A DNA stretch of 64,000 nt from Natronospirales bacterium (GCA_021816765.1 JAKAXB010000003.1:36074-100073), one strand, 5' to 3'. Numbered from the stretch's first letter, positions 49,337 to 58,463 are shown. Notes: generated by a model not told the origin, from the sequence alone. Made by a program: numbers and translations.

Positions 49337-49996
49337 TCAAGCCTTGCATAGCACGTCTATGCGGGCAGGCGGAATATTCCGCCATTCCCAGGATGCCTTG
49401 TAGCGCTCAAACCCCAGCGTCTGCAGCGGTGAAGCGCCCAACCAGCCATAGGTGAATTGCACGAGCATGCCGTCCGTAGCCAGCAACTCATGCATTTGCG
49501 CGGCAATCGCCGTTACCGTTGCATCCGGCAACGAGCGCAGCGGCAGGCTGGATACGATGGCGCAAACGGCGTCCTGCGGCCCGACCCAGCGTATCAGCTC
49601 GGCGGCATCTCCCTGCACCACGGTCAGATACGGGAAACGGCGGCGCAGCAGTTTGCACAGCTTTGCACTGCGTTCCACCACGATCAAGCGGGAAGGTGCG
49701 ATACCCCGGGCTAGCAAAGCCTGGGTCACAGCACCCGTACCCGCTCCGATCTCAACGATGAGCGCCTGGCTATCCAGCGGCACAGCCGCCGCTATTGCCT
49801 GTGCGAGCCAGGGTGAACTCGGCAATACCGCGCCGACACTTGCCGGGTGCCGCAAGAGCTCCCGCCAGAGCGCCAGCGCCGATGACAAACGCAAACGGAC
49901 ATCAAGCCAAGTGAGCGTAGTAGGCCATACCTCAGTTACTGCATAACTGAGCAAGTTGCGCGCCACTTCCGGCTTTGACCTGGATTTCTCTTGCAT
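49337..49996 (-). CDS. SAM-dependent methyltransferase (PmtA/KsgA-like, phospholipid type)
   Basis: A 219-residue enzyme. Motif I is LIVEIGAGTGAVTQALLARG near residue 70, motif post I LIVVERSAKLCKLLRRRFP, and CAIVSSLPLRSLP takes the place of the NLPY motif of KsgA. LRHPASVGAVLPSSPWLAQAIA at the front and the SxLPL are usual in bacterial phospholipid N-methyltransferases, which methylate phosphatidylethanolamine. The start at 49996 is chosen over an open frame reaching 50062. It adjoins the Rhs graveyard upstream. Confidence 0.8.
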   Translation of the reverse strand: MQEKSRSKPEVARNLLSYAVTEVWPTTLTWLDVRLRLSSALALWRELLRHPASVGAVLPSSPWLAQAIAAAVPLDSQALIVEIGAGTGAVTQALLARGIAPSRLIVVERSAKLCKLLRRRFPYLTVVQGDAAELIRWVGPQDAVCAIVSSLPLRSLPDATVTAIAAQMHELLATDGMLVQFTYGWLGASPLQTLGFERYKASWEWRNIPPARIDVLCKA

Positions 49997-50190
49997 GCAC
50001 AACCCTTGACGAGGCAGAAAACACCCGCCGGTCCGATGAATTCCGAACCCGGACTTGGGCACTATATACCCTGTATCAACGCAGGGTACGGAAATTTTAA
50101 GGTACCAAGATTACGATTCAGTAATGATTGTCCGCCACCCGGCAAATCCCAATGGATTGTCGCAGGCACAAGTGTAACAATTCTCAATCA

Positions 50191-50502
50191 TCACCCAATC
50201 AGCGGGTCGTACACCCGCCCGTTCATGTGGATCAGCCCCACGTTGGTCGCTCCCGGCTTCCTGCCTCCTCCCCCTCCGGGGACTTCCAAGGGTCGCGCGG
50301 CACTTGTACTTCCCTGTACATCGTCCAGCATCTCCTGGTGGGTGAACCCGTAGCGGTCCGCGTCGTGATCGGTTTGTATTTCCGCCGTCCCCACCGGCGC
50401 CTCCCAGGTGCCGGGCTCCCGCCGGTGGCCAACGGCGCTGAAACTCATGTCCGCCACCACGGTGCCAGTCTGACTCGTGATGACATCCACGCTGCCATCA
50501 TC
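50191..50502 (-). pseudogene. Rhs core fragment, cut at both ends
   Basis: The frame reads DDGSVDVITSQTGTVVADMSFSAVG, then TDHDADRYGFTHQEMLDDV, and ends with GLIHMNGRVYDPLIG followed directly by TGA. This is the conserved end of Rhs/YD-repeat proteins, which normally continues GRFLSADP. Upstream the frame meets a TAA two codons before DDGSV, shared with the preceding small gene. It therefore lacks both the barrel and the toxin tip. Twenty-six codons are inserted between MLDDV and GLIHM. It lies where an orphan Rhs tip module would be expected. Confidence 0.85.
50242..50319 (-). repeat. 78-base in-frame insert in the Rhs fragment
   Basis: Between the aspartate codon of MLDD and the GTG of VGLIHM there are exactly 26 extra codons, starting GTACAGGGAAGTAC (a short palindrome, 50306-50319) and ending in a GC-rich run read as GGGGGRKPGATN. 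Removing it restores the canonical Rhs sequence without a scar. It looks like a small mobile palindrome-bearing element that keeps the frame open. Confidence 0.65.
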
Positions 50503-50700
50503 TTACCGCGGCTGGATCAGCTCTTGCATTGCAATCTTGCGAGCTTCTCTTCGACACTGCTCAAGGAGGGTAACAAGATCTATTCCTTTCGCTGAAACAC
50601 AATACCCGGCTTTGTCTCTTCCAATCACTTCGTAAACTCCTGCGGAGACTTCATCCATATCAAAGTGCCACGTCGGTAAATCGGAAAACTGCTTTCTCAT
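50503..50700 (-). CDS. Small intact protein, probable orphan immunity protein
   Basis: A 65-residue acidic-basic soluble protein (FSDLPTWHFDMDEVSAGVYEV, then DKAGYCVSAKGIDLVTLLEQC). The ATG overlaps the stop of the upstream TNT-like toxin fragment (ATGA), the usual toxin-immunity coupling, and GGGAG lies ten bases upstream. No lesion is present, although the toxin has one. I know no named family for it; the immunity role is inferred from position. Confidence 0.65.
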   Translation of the reverse strand: MRKQFSDLPTWHFDMDEVSAGVYEVIGRDKAGYCVSAKGIDLVTLLEQCRREARKIAMQELIQPR

Positions 50701-50927
50701 GGTGGCGTCTCCCGCAAATACCCTTGTTGCAGTAGCTCGTCCAGAGTGAGCGGCGACCTGTACTGTACGCCCAGGCCCGGCTACCCGAAGGCAGGAGCAG
50801 CCCGACCCGCTTCGGCTTCAAACGATCTAGTCACCTCGAAAGAGCGCAGACTTTGTAGCGCAGTACCTGGCGGCAAAGCTCTTGCAGCCAACAGCGTTCC
50901 CGCTGGCGAGAAAAATCTGGATGCGGC
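50697..50927 (-). pseudogene. C-terminal fragment of a TNT-like NAD-glycohydrolase toxin
   Basis: Read on the minus strand: FFSPAGTLLAARALPPGT, then LRSFEVTRSFEAEAGRAAP, AFG, a TAG at 50781-50783, then PGLGVQYRSPLTLDELLQQGYLRETPP and the final TGA at 50697-50699. This is the C-terminal half of the TNT domain (tuberculosis necrotizing toxin), whose members cut NAD and usually read FGQPGGGxQY; the stop replaces that glutamine (CAG to TAG). The N-terminal half of the domain is not found upstream. Assignment is by motif only, without a search. Confidence 0.75.
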
Positions 50928-50980
50928 CGTCTGTGTCCGTCGCTTCATGCCAGCCACCACGACCTGAGAAAGCGGCCACG

Positions 50981-51118
50981 TTAAACGGTCGACATCAGGC
51001 TGGGTAGGGTGTCGTTCACTTTGCGCTTACCCTGCAATTCGATGAAGGCCTTTAATTGCCGGGAGTTGAAAGCAGCCTTTTCAAAATGGAGTTTAAAAAG
51101 GTTTGCAACGGTCAGCCT
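50981..51118 (-). pseudogene. Unidentified 45-codon gene fragment
   Basis: An open frame on the minus strand ending with TAA at 50981-50983 reads VANLFKLHFEKAAFNSRQ, then LKAFIELQGKRKVNDTLPSL, with protein-like composition but no start codon; a TGA precedes it. It lies between the toxin fragment and the leader-peptide gene and could be the end of a lost transposase or toxin-related gene. I cannot name it. Confidence 0.3.
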
Positions 51119-51164
51119 TCAATTCGGAGGCTGTGTTTGGCGAAAAGACGTAAGGAGAATTTGT

Positions 51165-51332
51165 ATGAAATCTAATGAAACACGTAATGGCGAATTGAAA
51201 AAGAAGGAGCGGATTCTCGCACGGAAACTTGCTCGTGATTTAACTCCCGAGGAAGTGGAGCAGGTGTCTGGTGGCTGGACTGCAAGCGGGCCGCCGCCGC
51301 CGGAGGATCAGGACTGCGATCAAATTCAATAA
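51165..51332 (+). CDS. Double-glycine leader peptide (bacteriocin/RiPP-like precursor)
   Basis: A 55-residue peptide with a charged leader (ELKKKERILARKLARDL) followed by TPEEVEQVSGGW, which is the double-glycine cleavage motif (E/D, L/V, xx, V/L, SGG). The 17-residue remainder after GG is TASGPPPPEDQDCDQIQ with one cysteine and a proline run. AAGGAG lies seven bases before the ATG. A strong hairpin follows the stop. No C39 peptidase transporter or modification enzyme is present in the window, so the peptide is an orphan here. Confidence 0.65.
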   Translation: MKSNETRNGELKKKERILARKLARDLTPEEVEQVSGGWTASGPPPPEDQDCDQIQ

Positions 51333-51358
51333 TACGAGAACCTTCCGGACAACACTTA

Positions 51359-51385
51359 CCCCTGCAGAGTTTCGCTCTGCAGGGG
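51359..51385 (+). terminator. Strong hairpin terminator after the leader-peptide gene
   Basis: CCCCTGCAGAG (51359-51369) and CTCTGCAGGGG (51375-51385) make a perfect 11-bp stem with the loop TTTCG. The downstream run is CATTTATATT, a weak T-tract. It separates the peptide gene from the convergent dsbA. Confidence 0.75.
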
Positions 51386-51407
51386 CATTTATATTCGGAA
51401 GTAGACA

Positions 51408-52094
51408 CTATTGTTTTTTTAGTGTTGCTTCTTCTTTCTGCACCAGAAATTCTACACACCTAATGGCAGTTTCGGGAGGCATGGGGTTATCGGCTGGATA
51501 ACCGGCGCCGGTCATCCATTTGCCGTTGACCACGAACGTGGGCACTCCCTGGATCCCGTAGCGTGTCAGGGTTTGCAATGCCTGGTTCATCCTGAGATTC
51601 ACGCCAAAGGAATTCCAGGTGGCATCGAACTGCTGTTTGCTCACGCCATATTTGGCGAAAAATCCCTGCAAAGCGGACTGGCTCTGGGTCAGGTCGTACT
51701 GGTTGTCCACGTGAATGGCGTTGAACAAGGGATTGTGGATCTTCGGCTCCAGTCCCAGCGCCTGTGCGGTGTAATAGGCGCGCGCATCAATAGCCATGTC
51801 CTCGCCGCCGCTCCAGGCTGCGGGGATCAGCTTGAACACCACATTGGCAGGCTTGTGTTTCAGCCAGGCGTCCACATAAGGCTCGAAGGCGAAACAATGC
51901 GGGCAGCCATACCAGAAAAACTCGATCACCTCGATCTGGCCGGGTGCCACCGTGGTCGGTTGCGCCGGCGATACCGGCACGTAGTTTATGCCTTCCTTGA
52001 AGTTGGCAGTGGCGGCCAGTACCGAACCTCCTAACGTGAGCAGACCCGCGGCGAAAAAGGCGCTTATCAGCAGCTGCAGTTTCAGTTGTTTCAT
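51408..52094 (-). CDS. dsbA: Thiol:disulfide interchange protein DsbA
   Basis: A 228-residue periplasmic oxidase that makes disulfides in exported proteins. Signal peptide LLISAFFAAGLLTLGGSVLAA; thioredoxin fold with the active site FFWYGCPHCFAFEPYV (CPHC) near residue 65; the cis-proline loop is in GIQGVPTFVVNGK near 185. It is flanked by the leader-peptide gene and the IS remnant and so is a core-type gene inside the accessory stretch. Confidence 0.94.
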   Translation of the reverse strand: MKQLKLQLLISAFFAAGLLTLGGSVLAATANFKEGINYVPVSPAQPTTVAPGQIEVIEFFWYGCPHCFAFEPYVDAWLKHKPANVVFKLIPAAWSGGEDMAIDARAYYTAQALGLEPKIHNPLFNAIHVDNQYDLTQSQSALQGFFAKYGVSKQQFDATWNSFGVNLRMNQALQTLTRYGIQGVPTFVVNGKWMTGAGYPADNPMPPETAIRCVEFLVQKEEATLKKQ

Positions 52095-52197
52095 AGTCTC
52101 TCTCCTGGGTTACCTATGTTAACCCGACTTGGCGGATTCGGGGGGTGTGGCAGGCTAATTCCCTGATTGTACAGAGGTGGACCTCACAAGGTCTGCA

Positions 52198-53313
52198 CTA
52201 CAACGAGGTAGACGCCGCGACCTGGGCGGCGGTGATTTTCGGGGGTGGTTGGGCGGGTAAAGTCAGATGGAGTTTCTCGAGCAGTAGCTTCAGTTCTGGT
52301 TCGGGCTGGGTGTAACGCGTGAGGCTGAGTTCGCGTCCATCGGTGGTGGGCACGTACACGTCGATCATCTGCACGGCGGAGAACTTCTCAAGCACACTGC
52401 GCGGGGTCAGGCCCGGCGCGAACGCCTTGAGTTGTTGGCCGAGCGTCACGTGCAGGCAGTAGGCCAGGGAGGCGATGAAGATATGCGCTTCGATGCGCCG
52501 CTCCTCTTGGTGGAAGATGGGGCGGATGGCAAGATCGCCTTTGAGCGTCTTGAATGCTTCCTCCACGGCGACTAGCTGCAGGTAGTAGTTCCAGAGCTTG
52601 GCGGGATCGGACTCGGTGAGATGGGTGCGCAGCAGGTAGCGGCCCTCACGTCGGCGCACCTGCCGGAGCGTGTGCCGGTCGAGCCGGTAGGTGAAGTGTG
52701 CCCCCTGCGCGTGGACCTGCACGTCGATCAGGCGCCAGGCGGCCGGTGCCTGGGTCTGGGCGCTGCCGAGCTTCATCAGCAAGGCATCGCGCGTGAGCGT
52801 CATGTTCGCCAGTTTCTGCAACCGTGCCCACAGCCACTTCAGTTGGCGGCGACGCATCGAGCGCTCCTTGGCGATCCGATCAACACTCTCGGCAAACACG
52901 TACATCTCGCCTGCTTGCGTGAGCAGCTTGACGCGCACGCCCGGGCGAGCCGCGTGCCAAGGCTTCTCCAGCAGCGCGCGCTCGATGCGCGTCAAGCGCC
53001 CCTTCGGGGTACCGACGAGATACTGCACCGGTGGGTCGCTCGCGCGCATCTGCTCAAGCACGGCCCCGGTCGGCACCCCGCGGTCCATGCACCAGACCCG
53101 TCTGGCTTTGCCATATTGACGTTCGATGCGCGCGAGGAAATCCTTCAAAGTGGTCGCATCCGCGGTATTACCGGGGAGCACCTCATAGGCGAGCGGTAAC
53201 CCCTCGGGAGTCACTACCAGCGCGATGACCACTTGCACGCAGTCGGGGCGGTGATCGCGGGAGTAGCCGAAGCGGTGCTTGTCGTCCTCGTCCCAGCAGG
53301 ATACCTCAGGGAC
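52198..53313 (-). pseudogene. IS1634-family transposase, 5'-truncated
   Basis: About 372 codons remain, with FGYSRDHRPDCVQVVIALV and TPEGLPLAYEVLPGNTADATT near the front, WCMDRGVPT in the middle and AVEEAFKTLKGDLAIRPIFH, HIFIASLAYCLHVTL at the end: the DDE region of IS1634/IS4-like transposases. The usual N-terminal 150-200 residues are missing; the frame degenerates at about 53313-53330, next to the clpA 3' end. The left terminal repeat is therefore gone and the element should be immobile. The right end lies somewhere in 52100-52197. Confidence 0.85.
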
Positions 53314-53386
53314 AGACCACGGTTTATCATTACAAGCTGGTTTCGTTAATGGCTATTGAATCCATCGTCTCCCGGCAAAGATATTT

Positions 53387-55681
53387 TTAATCCGCTTCTG
53401 CTGGATGAGCCACAGTGGGCGCGGTATCCGGCGTTTCGATGGCAATATCGAACTCGCCGTCCTTGACGCTGACGCGCACGTGCCCGCCCTGGGCAAGTTT
53501 GCCGAACAGCAGTTCCTCGGCGAGCGGTTTCTTGATGGATTCCTGGATGACGCGCGCCATGGGACGCGCACCCATCTTGGCGTCGTAGCCGCGCGTGGCA
53601 ATGAGCCGGCGGGCGGCTTCGTCCATCTCCAGGGTCACACCCTTCTGCTCCAATTGGTCTTCCAGCTCGATGACGAACTTGTCCACCACCTTGGCGACGG
53701 TGCGCGGGTCCAGGCTGTTGAAGTGAATGATGGCATCCAGGCGGTTGCGGAATTCCGGGCTGAACAGGCGGCGGATGGCTTCGGCTCCATCGGGGGTGTT
53801 ATCCGCCTGCATGAAGCCGATGGACGGCCGGCTCATCTCCTGGGCGCCTGCATTGGTGGTCATGACGATGATAACGTGGCGGAAATCCGCCTTGCGGCCG
53901 TTATTGTCCGTCAAAATGCCGTGGTCCATGACCTGCAGCAGTAGATTGAACACTTCCATGTGGGCTTTCTCGATTTCATCCAGCAGCAGTACGCAATGCG
54001 GATGCTTGAGGATCGCATCCGTGAGCAGCCCGCCCTGGTCGAAGCCCACATAGCCCGGCGGCGCGCCGATGAGCCGGGACACCGTGTGGCGCTCCATGTA
54101 TTCCGACATATCGAAGCGTACAAACTCTATTCCCAGGATCAGAGCGAGCTGCCGGGTGACCTCGGTCTTGCCCACGCCGGTGGGACCGGCGAACAGAAAG
54201 GAGCCGATAGGCCGGGTTTCGGTGCCGAGACCGGAACGCGACATCTTGATGGCGGCCGCCAGCGACCCGATGGCCTTGTCCTGACCGTAGATCACCAGTT
54301 TCAAGTCTCGTTCCAGGTTGCGCAGGCTTTCCTTGTCGGAAGTGGAAACGCTCTTGGGCGGGATGCGTGCCATTTTGGCGATGATCTCCTCGATATCCTG
54401 CACGCTGATAGTCTTGCGGCGCTTGCCGGGTGGCCGCAGGCGCATGTTGGCGCCGGCCTCATCAATCACATCAATGGCCTTGTCCGGCAGATGCCGGTCG
54501 TTGATATAACGCGCGGCAAGATCCGCCGCCGCTTCCAGCACCTTGCCGGGGTATTTGACGTCGTGATGCTCCTCGAATTTGTGGCGCAGGCCCTTGAGAA
54601 TGCGCGCAGTCTCTTCCACCGTGGGTTCTGGCACGTCAATCTTCTGGAAACGCCGCGCCAGCGCCCGGTCTTTTTCGAAGATGCCGCGGTATTCCTGATA
54701 GGTTGTCGAGCCGATGCACTTGATCTCGCCGCTCTGCAGCACCGGCTTGATGAGGTTGGAGGCGTCCATCACGCCGCCGGAAGCGGCGCCGGCGCCAATC
54801 ACCGTATGAATCTCATCTATGAAAAGGATATTGCCCGGATCTTTCTTCAGTTCCGTGATCACGCCCTTGAGACGCTTCTCGAAATCACCGCGGTATTTGG
54901 TGCCGGCGATAAGCGCGCCCATGTCCAGCGCGTAGAGGGTGGCGTCCCGCAGAATCTCGGGCACCCGGTCTTCCACGATCAGGCGCGCCAGACCCTCCGC
55001 CAGCGCGGTCTTGCCCACGCCCGCCTCGCCGATGAACAGCGGATTGTTTTTACGCCGACGACAGAGAATCTGGATGGTACGCTCGATTTCAAGCTCGCGG
55101 CCGATGAGGGGATCAATTCGGCCCTCACGCGCCGACTGGTTCAGGTTTGTGGCGTAGGTTTCCAGGGCGCCCTTGCCGGCTTTCGAGGCGGATTCATCCT
55201 CCTCCTCACCCTGTTCGGCGGTGCTTTCGCGTCCTTCGTCCTCATGAATCCTGGAAATGCCGTGGGCGATGTAGTTCACCACGTCGAGCCGCGTGATACC
55301 CTGACGGCTCAGCATGTACATCGCGTGGGATTCCTTCTCGCCAAACATCGCCACCAGCACATTGAGGGCCGTCACTTCCTTGTGGCCGGAGGACTGCACG
55401 TGGAATACGGCGCGCTGCAGCACCCGCTGGAAACCCAGGGTCGGTTGTACGTCGGGATCAGGCGTCTCCAGGCGCGGCGTATTGGCATCTATATAACTCA
55501 CCAGCTCATGCTGCATGGGTTCCACGCTGGCGCCGCAGGCACGCAATACCTCGATCACCCGCGGGGTATCCAGCAGCGCCAGCAGCAGGTGCTCCACGGT
55601 CATGAATTCATGCCGTTTGGCGCGCGCTTCCTTGAAGGCGGTATTCAGGCAGAACTCCAGTTCCTTGCTGAGCATGCTCAT
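53387..55681 (-). CDS. clpA: ATP-dependent Clp protease ATP-binding subunit ClpA
   Basis: The unfoldase that feeds ClpP. 764 residues: N-domain (1-145) that binds ClpS, AAA-1 with [13 protein letters not shown] near 220, AAA-2 with [16 protein letters not shown] near 495, and the ClpP-binding IGF-type loop near 615-620 (SIGFMQAD). I place the start at 55681, where ATG overlaps the clpS stop (ATGA) and GGAGG lies just upstream; MLSKELEF at 55675 is an alternative. Its 3' end borders the IS remnant with 70 bases between. Confidence 0.96.
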   Translation of the reverse strand: MSMLSKELEFCLNTAFKEARAKRHEFMTVEHLLLALLDTPRVIEVLRACGASVEPMQHELVSYIDANTPRLETPDPDVQPTLGFQRVLQRAVFHVQSSGHKEVTALNVLVAMFGEKESHAMYMLSRQGITRLDVVNYIAHGISRIHEDEGRESTAEQGEEEDESASKAGKGALETYATNLNQSAREGRIDPLIGRELEIERTIQILCRRRKNNPLFIGEAGVGKTALAEGLARLIVEDRVPEILRDATLYALDMGALIAGTKYRGDFEKRLKGVITELKKDPGNILFIDEIHTVIGAGAASGGVMDASNLIKPVLQSGEIKCIGSTTYQEYRGIFEKDRALARRFQKIDVPEPTVEETARILKGLRHKFEEHHDVKYPGKVLEAAADLAARYINDRHLPDKAIDVIDEAGANMRLRPPGKRRKTISVQDIEEIIAKMARIPPKSVSTSDKESLRNLERDLKLVIYGQDKAIGSLAAAIKMSRSGLGTETRPIGSFLFAGPTGVGKTEVTRQLALILGIEFVRFDMSEYMERHTVSRLIGAPPGYVGFDQGGLLTDAILKHPHCVLLLDEIEKAHMEVFNLLLQVMDHGILTDNNGRKADFRHVIIVMTTNAGAQEMSRPSIGFMQADNTPDGAEAIRRLFSPEFRNRLDAIIHFNSLDPRTVAKVVDKFVIELEDQLEQKGVTLEMDEAARRLIATRGYDAKMGARPMARVIQESIKKPLAEELLFGKLAQGGHVRVSVKDGEFDIAIETPDTAPTVAHPAEAD

Positions 55682-56001
55682 GTCTCCTCCAGAGTGCACA
55701 GCAATGGGTGCTGGTGCTTGCGGGAGTAATCATTCACCTGCGCGGCCTTGGTTTCGGCAATTTCGTAGGTAAATACGCCACAGATCCCCTTTCCGCGGGT
55801 ATGCACGTGCAGCATGATCTGCGTGGCCCTGGTACGGTCCATATAAAAGAAAGCTTGCAGCACCTCCACCACAAACTCCATGGGGGTGTAGTCATCGTTG
55901 AGCAGCACCACCTTGTACAGCGGCGGCGGCTTGAGGCGCGGCTTGACCTCCTCCACCACCAGGCCGCGCTGGGATTCCTCGTCGTGCCGTTCCTCACTCA
56001 T
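55678..56001 (-). CDS. clpS: ATP-dependent Clp protease adaptor ClpS
   Basis: A 107-residue adaptor that recognises N-degrons and delivers them to Clp[25 protein letters not shown] contains the N-degron pocket residues ([10 protein letters not shown]), followed by [19 protein letters not shown] with the conserved histidine and GVF loop. The N-terminal 20 residues are the flexible tail. Four-base overlap with clpA. Confidence 0.97.
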   Translation of the reverse strand: MSEERHDEESQRGLVVEEVKPRLKPPPLYKVVLLNDDYTPMEFVVEVLQAFFYMDRTRATQIMLHVHTRGKGICGVFTYEIAETKAAQVNDYSRKHQHPLLCTLEET

Positions 56002-56052
56002 GGATTGATTTTAGCTGAATTTCCGCCGACGGGTGCCGCGCTGCGGCGCCGG

Positions 56053-58287
56053 CTATTTGGCGCTGAAGGTGAACACGCCGTCCCAGTCGCCTGCGGGCGG
56101 GTGGGCGCGGTAGTACGCGATGCGGTCGAGATAGAGGCGATACAGGGCACGCTGCGGCTGCGCCTGATGTAGCGCGAAAAATTCCCGCTCCGCACCGTCC
56201 CAATCGCCGGCGCGGTAATAGCCGAGGGCCTGCTGGTGGCGCGGCAGCAGCGCTTTCAGGGCCTTGTCCACGGCATCCCTGGGTCCCAAAGGCTCGTAGA
56301 TGGCCACCGCCTTGTCCTTGCCCTGGACACGCACCCGATCCAGCTCCAGGAAGCTGAAGTCCGGCAGCGCTTCCCGAACGCGCTCACCGCAAACGATTTC
56401 CACGCCGTATTGCCGGGTGAGGCCTTCCAGGCGCGAGCCCAGGTTTACCGCGTCCCCCATGACGGTATACGCACGGCGGAATTCCGAGCCCATATCACCC
56501 ACGCGCATGATGCCGCTATTGAGGCCGATGCCGATATGCAATTCCGGCCAGCCGCGCTTCGCAAACTCGGGGTTGAGCCTCCTGAGGGTTGCCAGCATGT
56601 CGAGCGCCGCCTCCAGAGCATGCCGGGCGTGCTGCGCATCGTGCAGCGGCGCACCCCAGAAGGCCATGATGGCGTCGCCCATGTATTTGTCTATGGTGCC
56701 GCGATGGGCATGGATCACCCGCGTCATGGGCGTGAGAAATTCGTTCATGAGCTGGCTCAGTTCCTTCGGGTTCAGGCCTTCCGAAATACTGGTGAAGCCA
56801 CGCACATCGGAAAACAGCACGGTAAGCTCACGGCTGTCGCTTTCCAGGGAATATGCCTCCTCACGCTCATCCATCTTGCCCACCAGCTCGGGCGGAATGT
56901 ACTGGCTGAACATGCGCGAAAGGTGCCGCCTGCCTCGCGACTCGATAAAAAAGCCGTAGAGCGAATGCAGCACGAACAGGGTCACCAGAAATACCAGGGG
57001 GGATGCCAATGGAAAAACAAAATTTCCGTACTGCCAGATCAGCAGGTTGCCGATGATGATGAAAAAGAACAACCCGAGTGTAACCGTACTGCTCACCAAG
57101 ATGGAGCGTGTCATGGCAACCCAGGTAACGATGATGGCGATGATGAGCAGTAGCAGGAATTGCGCGCCGCGGGCGTACTGCGGCTGATTGCTTTTGACAC
57201 GCTGGTCCAGCACACCGGAAAGAAAATTGGCATGTACCTCGACACCGGGAAAGACCGCCCCTACCGGCGTGGTGCGCAAATCCTGTTCTCCGGGCGCGGA
57301 AGTGCCCACGTACACAATGGCGTTCCGCAGAATCCCGCGTGAAGCCGTACCCTTGATAACGTCCACCGCAGGCACATAAGGAAAGCTGCGCACGTAGCCG
57401 CGGTATGGCACCAGGGCCGCCATATCATGATCCACGGGTATCCGGTAGCGACCGATGCTGATCTTGTCCAGATGGGCATTATTGTAGTGGGATGGGCGGC
57501 TGGTATCAAAGACGAATCCCAGTGGGGCCTGATGCTGCAGCACCTGCAATACAGCCAGGTCCAGAGACGTATACAGGTTGCCATGGTATTCCTGCAGCAG
57601 ACCGATACGCCGGAAGACACCATCCTCGTCCACAAAGGGGTTTGAAAAAAAACCCTGAGCCTCGGCGGCTTGCGACAAAACCGGAAGATTGCTGATGTAG
57701 GTTTTCGCCTGGGGGAAATCCACGTCAGGATACTGCGAAGTCACCCCGGCAATCGCCGGCGGCGGCAAGCGGCCCTCTGACTGCTGTTCGTCGAAATTGC
57801 TGCGCTGGGTAAAAACATAGCCCAGGACCACCGGACGGTACTGCATGCTGGCGGCAAAGATGCGGTCGCGCTCCAGCCTGGGCCTGAGCTTGCGTGCCTC
57901 CTTTGCAAAGGCCATGTCATTCCTCAACGGTCCGCTTTCCAGCCGGTTGAGCAGGGTCAGATCCTGGCTGCGGTCGGGCTCCGGAAACATGATGTCGAAC
58001 GCCACCAGCTTGACGTGGTAGAGGTCGAAGAGGTTATTGACCATCTGCGCCAATCTGTCGCGCGGCCACGGCCACTGACCCTCCTCGCGCAGGCTCTGGT
58101 CATCCACGTCCACGATCACGATGCGCGGATCCAGGGTGTTCGGCATGGTGAGCCGCAGGCGCGCGTCGTAAGCGTAGTTTTCCAGTTTGTCCAGCAGGCG
58201 GAACGGCAGAAGGCCGGAAAGAAACCCGGTAAACAGCAACAACAACACCAGGCTGACGGCGATCCTGACCAAGTGGCGGAGCTTCAA
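56053..58287 (-). CDS. CHASE2-domain class III nucleotide cyclase
   Basis: A 744-residue membrane enzyme. A signal-anchor helix (IAVSLVLLLLFTGFLSGLLPF) precedes a periplasmic CHASE2 domain (about 40-340, DPRIVIVDVDDQSLREEGQWPWPRD near the start, VYVGTSAPGEQDL near the end), then three helices (about 365-460), then the cyclase domain (about 485-665) with FSDVRGFTSISEGLNP (metal aspartate) and YMGDAIMAFWGAPLHDAQHA. The second metal aspartate of GDA is present, so the site looks active. Whether the product is cAMP or cGMP is not clear. A helical TPR-like C-terminus follows. Confidence 0.9.
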   Translation of the reverse strand: MKLRHLVRIAVSLVLLLLFTGFLSGLLPFRLLDKLENYAYDARLRLTMPNTLDPRIVIVDVDDQSLREEGQWPWPRDRLAQMVNNLFDLYHVKLVAFDIMFPEPDRSQDLTLLNRLESGPLRNDMAFAKEARKLRPRLERDRIFAASMQYRPVVLGYVFTQRSNFDEQQSEGRLPPPAIAGVTSQYPDVDFPQAKTYISNLPVLSQAAEAQGFFSNPFVDEDGVFRRIGLLQEYHGNLYTSLDLAVLQVLQHQAPLGFVFDTSRPSHYNNAHLDKISIGRYRIPVDHDMAALVPYRGYVRSFPYVPAVDVIKGTASRGILRNAIVYVGTSAPGEQDLRTTPVGAVFPGVEVHANFLSGVLDQRVKSNQPQYARGAQFLLLLIIAIIVTWVAMTRSILVSSTVTLGLFFFIIIGNLLIWQYGNFVFPLASPLVFLVTLFVLHSLYGFFIESRGRRHLSRMFSQYIPPELVGKMDEREEAYSLESDSRELTVLFSDVRGFTSISEGLNPKELSQLMNEFLTPMTRVIHAHRGTIDKYMGDAIMAFWGAPLHDAQHARHALEAALDMLATLRRLNPEFAKRGWPELHIGIGLNSGIMRVGDMGSEFRRAYTVMGDAVNLGSRLEGLTRQYGVEIVCGERVREALPDFSFLELDRVRVQGKDKAVAIYEPLGPRDAVDKALKALLPRHQQALGYYRAGDWDGAEREFFALHQAQPQRALYRLYLDRIAYYRAHPPAGDWDGVFTFSAK

Positions 58288-58463
58288 GGCATGTCCCCGG
58301 TTTGGCGTAGTGATGCGTTAGTGTAGCTGAAGCGGCGTGCGCCCCTTGCCGCCCGGCCCTTGAGGCTATACTACTCATGTCAGTATTATGCAGACAGCCG
58401 GCGCCCACCTGGGCTCTATCCCGGCCCGGGCGTTGGGTGGGTACTTACAACCTTGATAGCATC

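Noticed and set aside
50746..50967. Plus-strand 73-codon frame opposite the TNT fragment
   Set aside because: The minus-strand reading carries recognisable toxin motifs; the plus frame has none.
58367..58377. TATACT plus ATG at 58377 as gspC promoter and start
   Set aside because: The -35 at proper spacing is absent and the extra 29 residues have no family match; the later ATG at 58464 fits GspC better.
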